Of a stretch of DNA of 45,116 bases, positions 39,854-45,116 are shown piece by piece (within the stretch, counting starts at the first letter, position 1; each line of letters begins with the position of its first letter). Below the pieces are notes generated by a model. The model saw nothing but the letters and a program-made list of their open reading frames with translations. It was not told the origin of the DNA and did no database searches. This DNA is from Nocardia gamkensis NBRC 108242. Its GTDB lineage: Bacteria; Actinomycetota; Actinomycetes; Mycobacteriales; Mycobacteriaceae. The position numbers and the translations under genes were made by a program. The stretch spans positions 1 to 45,116 of the forward strand of contig NZ_BDBM01000062.1 of assembly GCF_001612985.1 (NCBI RefSeq), read 5' to 3'.

Positions 39854-40714
39854 GATACCGTTTCGCTGTCCGGCAAGGAACTCGCCGCCGCCATCAACGC
39901 CGACACCAAGGCCCGCGCCGCCGCGCTCACCGACGGCGGCGCCGCCCCGCGCCTCGCCCTGGTGGTGGCGAACGACGACCCAGCGAGCACCTGGTATGTG
40001 AACTCGCTCCGCAAAGCGGCCGAGCGACTCGGAATAGCCTGCGACACGGTCGATCTCGGTTCAGAGGCGAGCGCCGCGGAGATCCGCGCCGAACTCACCG
40101 CGCGCGGTGCGGACTCGGCGACCGACGCGATCATGCTGCAGACGCCCCTCCCGGCGGGCGTCACGCTCGACGACGTGAGTTCCGCGATCGTCGCGTCCAA
40201 GGACGTCGACGGCGTCAGCCCGCTGTCGCTCGGCCTGCTCGCGGCCGGGCTGGACGGTTTCGTCCCCGCCACCTCCGAGGCCGTTGTCGAACTACTCCAA
40301 CACCACGAGATCCCGCTGACCGGCCGGCACGTCGCGGTCGTCGGCCGCTCGAACGTCGTAGGGAAGCCGCTGGCGCAACTGCTGCTGGCGAAAGACGCGA
40401 CCGTCACGGTGTGCCATTCCCGCACCGCCGACCTCGCCGCCGTCACCGCCACCGCCGACGTCGTCGTCGCCGCGGCGGGCCGCATCGGCCTGATCTCCGG
40501 CGAGCACGTCCGGGAGGGTGCGGTGGTCATCGATGTCGGCACCAACGAGGCTGCCGACGGCAAGATCGTGGGCGATGTCGACGCCGAGTCGGTGCGCGGC
40601 AAGGCGGCCGGGCTCAGCCCCGTTCCCGGCGGCGTGGGCCCGGTCACCACGGCCCTGCTGATGCGCCACGTCGTCACCGCCGCCGAATCCGACCGGCCGA
40701 GCGGCTCTGCGTGA
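39851..40714 (+). CDS. folD: FolD-like methylenetetrahydrofolate dehydrogenase lacking the cyclohydrolase lysine
   Basis: A 287-residue FolD-family protein. The NADP domain is intact (VVGRSNVVGKPLAQLL near residue 165, HSRT, PVPGGVGPVTTALL), as are QTPLPAG and KDVDG in the substrate domain. However, the general-base lysine of the YVxSK motif is Leu53 (YVNSLRK), and the PCTP motif reads PATS. In bifunctional FolD that Lys is needed for the cyclohydrolase step, so this protein probably works only as a dehydrogenase, or has moved to a new substrate. It is likely a paralogue of the housekeeping FolD. A cyclohydrolase-family gene lies about 4 kb away at the window end. Confidence 0.85.
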   Translation: MDTVSLSGKELAAAINADTKARAAALTDGGAAPRLALVVANDDPASTWYVNSLRKAAERLGIACDTVDLGSEASAAEIRAELTARGADSATDAIMLQTPLPAGVTLDDVSSAIVASKDVDGVSPLSLGLLAAGLDGFVPATSEAVVELLQHHEIPLTGRHVAVVGRSNVVGKPLAQLLLAKDATVTVCHSRTADLAAVTATADVVVAAAGRIGLISGEHVREGAVVIDVGTNEAADGKIVGDVDAESVRGKAAGLSPVPGGVGPVTTALLMRHVVTAAESDRPSGSA

Positions 40715-40723
40715 GAAGCCGCC

Positions 40724-41482
40724 TCACCCCCGGGCTATGGCGCTGATGAGTGTGCGGCCGCCGTCCTTGGTGGTGGTGACGACCTGCGGGTTGTAGGTGA
40801 CCGGCTGCTGCCCGGGGCGATGTTCGGTGACCACCACGGTGTACTGGCCCGCGAACGCGCCGGGAGTGATCGCCACGCAGTGGGTGGTGCCCGCGGGGAT
40901 GCTGTCGATGCCGCGCTGGATGGCGTCGGCGGCCTGTACCGCGGCGTCCGCGGTGGTGGTGGCGCGGACCTGCTCGCCGGACCGGTCCACGTAATAGGCG
41001 TGCTGGAAGGCGAAGATCACCGCGGGACCGGAATCGAAGCCGCCCACGCCATTGCCCTGGATCCGGTTGCCGACCCGCTCGGCGGGGCACTGTGCGACCG
41101 GCGCCGCCGGAGCGGTGGCCTGCGCGGGCGGGACCGGTGCCGTGGCCTGCCGGTCGGAGCCGCCGGTCCAGAACTGTAGGAAGGCCGCGAAGCCGAGCGC
41201 GGCGACGCCGAGCGTGCCGAGCACTGGTACCGCCCACCGCCGCGTCTTACGCGGCGCGGGAGAGCGGTCGATCAGTCCCGCGAATTGATCTTCGTACTCG
41301 TCGGGACCGGGCGCCTGCGTGTGCACGGGTTCGGTGGGCTGCGCCTGGTCCTGCGGCCGATCCACCCACGTGGCCCACTCGCCGCGGTACTCCTCGCCGG
41401 CCGGCGCCTGCCCGGGCACCCCGGTGCCATACGGATTTCCCCGGTCGTAGCCGGGTCGCGCGCTCATCTCCGGTCGATCCAT
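40724..41482 (-). CDS. Membrane-anchored protein with Pro-rich linker, unknown function
   Basis: A protein of about 252 residues I cannot assign. The cytoplasmic N-terminus (about 80 residues) is polar and Pro/Gln/Glu-rich. One membrane helix follows at about 83-103 (WAVPVLGTLGVAALGFAAFLQFW), then a Pro/Ala linker and an external domain with two cysteines (VAQCPAER and THCVAIT) that may form a disulfide. That plan is common for envelope-associated actinobacterial proteins. ATG 41482 is preferred because AAGGGCGG precedes it at good spacing; ATG 41497 upstream is also possible. It is convergent with the folD-like gene. Confidence 0.7.
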   Translation of the reverse strand: MDRPEMSARPGYDRGNPYGTGVPGQAPAGEEYRGEWATWVDRPQDQAQPTEPVHTQAPGPDEYEDQFAGLIDRSPAPRKTRRWAVPVLGTLGVAALGFAAFLQFWTGGSDRQATAPVPPAQATAPAAPVAQCPAERVGNRIQGNGVGGFDSGPAVIFAFQHAYYVDRSGEQVRATTTADAAVQAADAIQRGIDSIPAGTTHCVAITPGAFAGQYTVVVTEHRPGQQPVTYNPQVVTTTKDGGRTLISAIARG

Positions 41483-41562
41483 CGCCCCGCCCTTCATCAG
41501 GTCCCCGTCAGATTAACCGCATCGCCACGACGCGGGAACGCCCTGCCGCGTTCACAATTGAG

Positions 41563-41625
41563 CCGTCCGCCTACCGGAGGATACCGGCGGGTCTCCCACC
41601 CGGCCTCGGGGTGGCCGGCGGACGG
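41563..41625 (-). terminator. Nested hairpin after the nucleotidyltransferase gene
   Basis: An outer 9-bp stem CCGTCCGCC/GGCGGACGG encloses an inner 6-bp stem CCACCC/GGGTGG with a 7-nt loop. It begins 4 nt after the minus-strand stop at 41629. The remaining gap up to 41497 includes AT-richer sequence likely to hold the next gene's promoter on the other side. Confidence 0.5.
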
Positions 41626-41628
41626 GTG

Positions 41629-42276
41629 TCACTTCAGCAGAGCCAGCCATTCATGTTCGGGATGGTGGTCGGACACGTAGGTCCGCACCACGGTGCGCTG
41701 TGCGGAGCTCAACTCAGGCCAGGTCCGTTCGAGGTCGGCACGGTCTTTCGGCCGGGCCTGTTTCACTTTGAAGATCAGCACGAACTCGGGATTCAGGTAG
41801 CGGATGCCGTCGTCCGCGATCCAGGTCACCTCGTCGAGGGGTGCGACCATGGTCCGATCGCGCCGGTTGACCCAGGCGCCCCGCTGTCCGGGATTCAGCA
41901 GGAGGTCGATCAGCCACGGAGACCGTGCGTTCGCCCGCAGCCAGACCTGGTCGGCGCTGTCGGGCAAGGCGGGGAAGCGGTCATCGACGGGGCGAATGCC
42001 GTCCGGGCCCGCGGACCAGATGTGCAAGCGGCCTCGTGCCGCGGAGCGCAGAGCGGGCAGATCGGCACGGAACATCGACGCGTCGACATCACTGTGCTCG
42101 CGCCGCGTTCCGGTCCATGCGTCGATCGCCCACCCGCCCGCGATCCACCACGGGGCGTCGATGTCGCCGAGGACCTCGCACACATCGCGCGGGGTAACGA
42201 GAGCCCATGGGCCCCAGAGGTCTTGGAACTCGGCTTCCTTCGCGTCACGCGGTGGTGGGATCGGAAACTCGCGCAA
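41629..42276 (-). CDS. Nucleotidyltransferase-fold protein, aminoglycoside adenylyltransferase-like
   Basis: A 215-residue protein with the pol-beta nucleotidyltransferase signature of the ANT(2'')-like type: WWIAGGWAIDAW (about residues 43-54), then REHSDVDASMF where the Asp pair would hold metal. The C-terminal part (YLNPEFVLIFKVKQARPKDRADLERTWPEL) matches DUF-type relatives that are usually not proven resistance enzymes. The start is TTG with GGGAAGGG 6 bp upstream. Function could be nucleotide transfer to a small molecule or RNA, or a toxin-antitoxin-like role; no partner gene is adjacent. It precedes no recognised operon. Confidence 0.7.
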   Translation of the reverse strand: MREFPIPPPRDAKEAEFQDLWGPWALVTPRDVCEVLGDIDAPWWIAGGWAIDAWTGTRREHSDVDASMFRADLPALRSAARGRLHIWSAGPDGIRPVDDRFPALPDSADQVWLRANARSPWLIDLLLNPGQRGAWVNRRDRTMVAPLDEVTWIADDGIRYLNPEFVLIFKVKQARPKDRADLERTWPELSSAQRTVVRTYVSDHHPEHEWLALLK

Positions 42277-42330
42277 GGATGACCCTTCCCTCGGGTATGT
42301 CGCCAGACGCTACCCGGCGGAGGGCACCGC

Positions 42331-43080
42331 TCACCAGTGCGTGACGACCGGATCGCCGACGCCGATCGTGTGATAGACCCATTCGGCGTCGTCGCGGGAG
42401 AGGTTGATACAGCCGTGGCTGACGTTCGCATAACCCTGCTGGTCCACCGACCACGGCGCCGAGTGGATGAAAACGCCTCCCCACGTGAGCCTCTCGGCGA
42501 ACTCGCCGTTGATGACGTAGCCCTCCGGCGAACTCAGCGGGATGCCGATGGTGCGGGAATCGAACACGACGGAACGGAACTTCTCCAGCACCGGCCAGGT
42601 GCCGGCCGGTGTTTCGTACCCCGGCTTGCCCATCGAGGCCGGCATCGTACGGACGACGGTGCCGCCGACGGTGACCGTGAAGGTATGCGCCGACATGTTC
42701 GCATCGCCGAAAACACCCGCGTTGGTGCGGAATTCCGTGCGCGCGCCACCGACAGAGACGAGGACGGTGGCGTCGGCGGGCAGGAACCCGCTCGGCGTCC
42801 ACACGGCTTCGCGATCGTCGGTCCACGCGAATGTGCCCGGCAACGGCCGGGTCGTTCTGATGTCGATGGATTGTTCCGTCTTCGCGCGATCCGTGACAGG
42901 TGCGGCGAACCGAATGGTCACGGGATGAGCCACGCCCACCACCTGGCCGTTCGAGGGTCCGATCGCTGCCACCGGAGGCGTCGGCCGCACGATCATCGTC
43001 GCGGCCGCCGCACCCGACCCGAACGCGGCCAGTGCCACGATCACGGTCGCGAGGAACAGGTACCGAATGGCGCTCCTCAT
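42331..43080 (-). CDS. L,D-transpeptidase (YkuD family)
   Basis: A 249-residue exported peptidoglycan enzyme making 3-3 cross-links. It opens with an uncleaved or cleavable hydrophobic N-terminus (YLFLATVIVALAAFGSGAAAA), then an Ig-like domain (about 40-115) as in mycobacterial Ldt proteins, then the YkuD domain with IHSAPW and the catalytic SHGCINLS (Cys224). It lacks a long C-terminal tail. ATG 43080 is chosen because AAGGGG lies 8 bp upstream; the in-frame GTG at 43089 overlaps that site. A TAAAAT -10-like box lies about 50 bp upstream of the start. Such enzymes matter for beta-lactam susceptibility. Confidence 0.92.
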   Translation of the reverse strand: MRSAIRYLFLATVIVALAAFGSGAAAATMIVRPTPPVAAIGPSNGQVVGVAHPVTIRFAAPVTDRAKTEQSIDIRTTRPLPGTFAWTDDREAVWTPSGFLPADATVLVSVGGARTEFRTNAGVFGDANMSAHTFTVTVGGTVVRTMPASMGKPGYETPAGTWPVLEKFRSVVFDSRTIGIPLSSPEGYVINGEFAERLTWGGVFIHSAPWSVDQQGYANVSHGCINLSRDDAEWVYHTIGVGDPVVTHW

Positions 43081-43199
43081 GGCGTCCACCCCTTCGAGCT
43101 GGTGTGGTAGGCAAGGAACATTTTAGGCCCCCATGATCAACTCGGCCACGGATAGAACCGGTCCATGGTCCGGTTGCGCTGGGGGATAGGCCCACCAAT

Positions 43200-43225
43200 G
43201 ACCGCATACCCCGCCGGGTGCGGTC
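43200..43225 (-). terminator. Hairpin between HxlR and L,D-transpeptidase genes
   Basis: GACCGC/GCGGTC and ACCC/GGGT form a 10-bp stem interrupted by a two-base bulge (AT), closed by a CGCC tetraloop. It lies about 50 nt past the HxlR stop on the minus strand. No U-tract follows, but it is a sound candidate to insulate the transpeptidase gene. Confidence 0.5.
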
Positions 43226-43275
43226 GAAACGGCAGTGAGTCGCTCGAGTCCTGGGGCAGGGGTCCGACGAGGCGG

Positions 43276-43710
43276 TCAGCGTGCGAGTCCGCCTGGCAGC
43301 GGTTCCGGTTCGGCCGCGGCTCGCGTGTCGAATTCCGCTCGCGCGGCGAGGATTCGGTCCTGGTGTTCGACGGCCCACACGCCCATGGCGTGACTGATCG
43401 CACCGATGCTCGCGCCGAGTTCGGTGAGCGAATACTCCACCCGGGGCGGCACCGTGGGGTAGACCGCCCGGCGCACGAGGCCCTCCCGCTCCAAGTTGCG
43501 CAGGGTTCGGGTGAGCATCTTCTGCGTGATGCCGTCGAGGCGGCGGCGTAGTTCGTTGAAGCGGATCGGCCCGGCATGGGAGCGCAGGACGCTCAGCACC
43601 AGCATCACCCACTTGTCGGCGAGGACGGTCAGCACTTCCCGCGCGGGGCAGTGATGCAGGTAGCTCTCGACCAGGCTGTGGGTCTCCGGCCGGTCACATG
43701 CAGTATCCAT
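43276..43710 (-). CDS. HxlR family transcriptional regulator
   Basis: A 144-residue winged-helix regulator. CPAREVLTVLADKWVMLVLSVL (from about residue 21) and IRFNELRRRLDGITQKMLTRTLRNLEREGLV contain the helix-turn-helix. VEYSLTELG is the wing, as in HxlR/YodB-type proteins. The N-terminal Cys in HHCPAREVL sits where thiol- or quinone-sensing members have their sensor. It is divergent from a quinone-oxidoreductase-like gene across a 66-bp gap holding a perfect inverted repeat, so it probably represses that gene and itself in response to electrophiles or quinones; this last point is inference. Confidence 0.9.
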   Translation of the reverse strand: MDTACDRPETHSLVESYLHHCPAREVLTVLADKWVMLVLSVLRSHAGPIRFNELRRRLDGITQKMLTRTLRNLEREGLVRRAVYPTVPPRVEYSLTELGASIGAISHAMGVWAVEHQDRILAARAEFDTRAAAEPEPLPGGLAR

Positions 43711-43726
43711 GGGGAACCTCGGTATC

Positions 43727-43742
43727 AAGAAGGTGCCTTCTT
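43727..43742. promoter_or_regulatory. Perfect inverted repeat, likely HxlR operator
   Basis: AAGAAGG-TG-CCTTCTT, a 7-bp perfect inverted repeat, lies in the 66-bp gap between the divergent HxlR and oxidoreductase starts. Its position would block both promoters. Confidence 0.55.
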
Positions 43743-43776
43743 CCCGAAAGGTACCAGGTGGCCACAGAATCGGTAC

Positions 43777-44679
43777 ATGCTCGCAATCACGCAGTACGCG
43801 TTCGGTGGCCCGGAAGTCCTCGAGGTGGTCGAGGTGGATCGGCCGCGGCCCGGCCCGGGGGAGGTGCTGGTACGGGTCGCCGCGACCAGCGTCAACGCAG
43901 CCGATTGGAAGGTGCGCGCCGGACTGCTCGGAAAGCTCGGCGATCCACCGCTGACGCTGGGGCTCGATGTGGCGGGTGTCGTCGAGGAACTCGGTGCCGG
44001 AGTGGACAGGTTCGCGATCGGCGCGCCCGTGTACGGCATGGTGTACGGCGGAGCGAACGCGGAATACGTTGTGGCGCAGGCGCACACGCTGGCAGCGGCG
44101 CCGAGGAACATCGATCTGGTACACGCGGCGGCACTGCCGACGGCGGCGCTGACGGCCTGGCAGGCGCTGGCCGCGCTCGGTGCCGGGGAGCGCGTGCTGG
44201 TGCACGCGGCCGCGGGAGGCGTCGGGCATCTGGCGGTGCAGATCGCCAGGCATCGCGGAGCGCACGTTATCGGCACCGCGCGTGCGGTCAACCACGAGTA
44301 CCTGCGCGGTCTCGGCGCCGACGAGGTGATCGACTACAGCGCGGTCGATTTCGGCGCCGCGGTGCGCGACGTCGACTTCGTGCTGGATCTGGTCGGCGGT
44401 GCGTACGGGTCCCGCTCCCTCGAGGTGCTGCGTCCCGGCGGCAGGTTGATCGACACCCAGGGTTCGGACGCGGAAGCGGACCCGCGTTACGAGCGGTTCT
44501 ATGTCGAACCCTCTGCGGTATCACTGCGCGAGATCACCACGATGGTCGAGCGCGGTCACCTCCGTGCGACGATCGACCAGGTGCTGCCGCTCTCGGACGC
44601 CGCGAAGGCGCACGAACTCGGCGAATCGGGACGGGTGCGCGGCAAGATCGTACTGGTCGCCTGGAATCCGCCCGCCTGA
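43777..44679 (+). CDS. Zinc-independent MDR/quinone-oxidoreductase-like NADP oxidoreductase
   Basis: A 300-residue medium-chain dehydrogenase/reductase. It starts MLAITQYAFGGPEVLEVVE and has the nucleotide loop HAAAGGVGHLAVQIAR (about residues 146-161), the GADEVIDY segment and a C-terminal GKIVL. Zinc ligands are absent, as in quinone oxidoreductases. It would use NADPH to reduce quinones or alpha,beta-unsaturated carbonyls. No clear Shine-Dalgarno site precedes ATG 43777. Its divergent HxlR neighbour and the inverted repeat between them suggest induction by its substrate or by thiol stress. It ends 28 bp from a convergent gene. Confidence 0.88.
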   Translation: MLAITQYAFGGPEVLEVVEVDRPRPGPGEVLVRVAATSVNAADWKVRAGLLGKLGDPPLTLGLDVAGVVEELGAGVDRFAIGAPVYGMVYGGANAEYVVAQAHTLAAAPRNIDLVHAAALPTAALTAWQALAALGAGERVLVHAAAGGVGHLAVQIARHRGAHVIGTARAVNHEYLRGLGADEVIDYSAVDFGAAVRDVDFVLDLVGGAYGSRSLEVLRPGGRLIDTQGSDAEADPRYERFYVEPSAVSLREITTMVERGHLRATIDQVLPLSDAAKAHELGESGRVRGKIVLVAWNPPA

Positions 44680-44691
44680 ACCGGGCGGCCC

Positions 44692-44707
44692 CCGCGCGAT
44701 CGCGCGG
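44692..44707. terminator. 16-bp palindrome between convergent genes
   Basis: CCGCGCGATCGCGCGG is a perfect palindrome filling most of the 28-bp gap between two stop codons. It could act as a short bidirectional terminator, although without a loop it would fold with a strained hairpin. Confidence 0.3.
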
Positions 44708-45116
44708 CTACCGGCGGACGGCGTGCACGACGTCGGCGTGCAGGGCGTCCGCCCGCGCGGTCAGCTCCTCGATCCGCATCAGGACCGCGGCGAACCGGTC
44801 ACCCTCGGCAGCGGGCAGCGATGCCACGTTGATCTCGATGTTGAGCTGCGAGGTGGTCGCGGCGGCGCGGCAGGCGTCGGCGGCCGCGCCGATATCGGTG
44901 ACGACGTTCGGATTCCCGATCGGGAACAGCTCCGCGGCCAGCGACAGCGCCTCGTCGGCCTCGTCGACGACCTCGGCGGGCACCCGGGCGGCCTCGATCA
45001 GCGCGGCATTGATCGCCGCGGTGCGGGCGGCGATGTCCTCCGGGGTGTCCTTGGGCAGCTTGTAGGCGGCGCCGACAGCCGTGAACGCGGCGGCGTCGGC
45101 GGCGGCCAGCGCGAGC
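44708..45116 (-). CDS. fchA: Cyclodeaminase/cyclohydrolase (FchA/FTCD-C) family protein, 5' partial
   Basis: The last 135 residues of a minus-strand gene whose start lies beyond the window; the frame is open to the edge. The visible part (ADAAAFTAVGAAYKLPKDT, ARVPAEVVDEADEAL, FPIGNPNVVTDIGAAADACRAAA, QLNIEINVASLP) matches the formiminotetrahydrofolate cyclodeaminase / methenyltetrahydrofolate cyclohydrolase family, including the AY-LPK and N-x-N-x2-(S/T)D-x-G patterns. It may hydrolyse methenyl-THF or release ammonia from formimino-THF. In a stand-alone FchA role it would supply the step that the FolD-like protein at 39851 seems to have lost. The N-terminal part is not visible here. Confidence 0.75.
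   Translation of the reverse strand, partial: LALAAADAAAFTAVGAAYKLPKDTPEDIAARTAAINAALIEAARVPAEVVDEADEALSLAAELFPIGNPNVVTDIGAAADACRAAATTSQLNIEINVASLPAAEGDRFAAVLMRIEELTARADALHADVVHAVRR

Overview
The window is very GC-rich, with short intergenic gaps, frequent GTG/TTG starts and many 4-bp ATGA/GTGA start-stop overlaps. Together with mycolyltransferase-like, MmpL, PapA, WS/DGAT-like and L,D-transpeptidase genes this points to a mycolic-acid-containing actinobacterium. A Nocardia is the best guess, because the central operon looks like the nocardiolactone-type beta-lactone pathway. No rRNA, tRNA, insertion sequence or CRISPR array was found.

Layout. (1) 1-4606: the end of recB and all of recD. (2) 4647-6522: an ECF-type sigma factor, an O6-alkylguanine-DNA methyltransferase and a 2-oxoglutarate/Fe(II) oxygenase, translationally coupled; an apparent alkylation-damage operon. 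(3) 6683-9111: a secreted mycolyltransferase-like esterase coupled to a 14-TM MFS exporter. (4) 9258-28617: a lipid/secondary-metabolite locus. On the minus strand lies an operon of two OleA-like KAS III proteins (one catalytically dead), an OleC-type beta-lactone synthetase, a small membrane protein, an OleD-type reductase, a WS/DGAT-like acyltransferase and an MMPL transporter. Facing it on the plus strand are a 2139-residue reducing PKS, a PapA-like acyltransferase and an unknown protein, with a second, divergent MMPL transporter upstream. No OleB (beta-lactone decarboxylase) is present, so the beta-lactone ring is expected to survive in the product.

(5) 29097-34230: a TetR regulator divergent from a probable diiron oxygenase, its flavo-iron-sulfur reductase, a Baeyer-Villiger-type monooxygenase and an SDR. 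(6) 34246-37517: a second TetR divergent from a succinic-semialdehyde dehydrogenase (GabD2 type) and an SDR. (7) 37598-45116: mostly housekeeping or unlinked genes: a PrmC-like methyltransferase, a YdcF-family protein, a FolD-like protein lacking the cyclohydrolase lysine, a membrane-anchored unknown, a nucleotidyltransferase-fold protein, an L,D-transpeptidase, an HxlR regulator divergent from a quinone-oxidoreductase-like MDR, and the 3' part of a cyclodeaminase/cyclohydrolase (FchA-type) gene.

The most interesting system is region 4. The nltABCD/oleACD-like core is a known kind of pathway. Its physical association with a reducing PKS, two condensation-superfamily acyltransferases, two MMPL exporters and a TMEM254/Erg28-like membrane protein suggests an acylated or PKS-extended, exported beta-lactone lipid. 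A second lead is the pairing, about 4 kb apart, of a FolD that has lost its cyclohydrolase lysine with a stand-alone cyclohydrolase-family gene. All functional calls rest on reading motifs by eye; no database search was possible.
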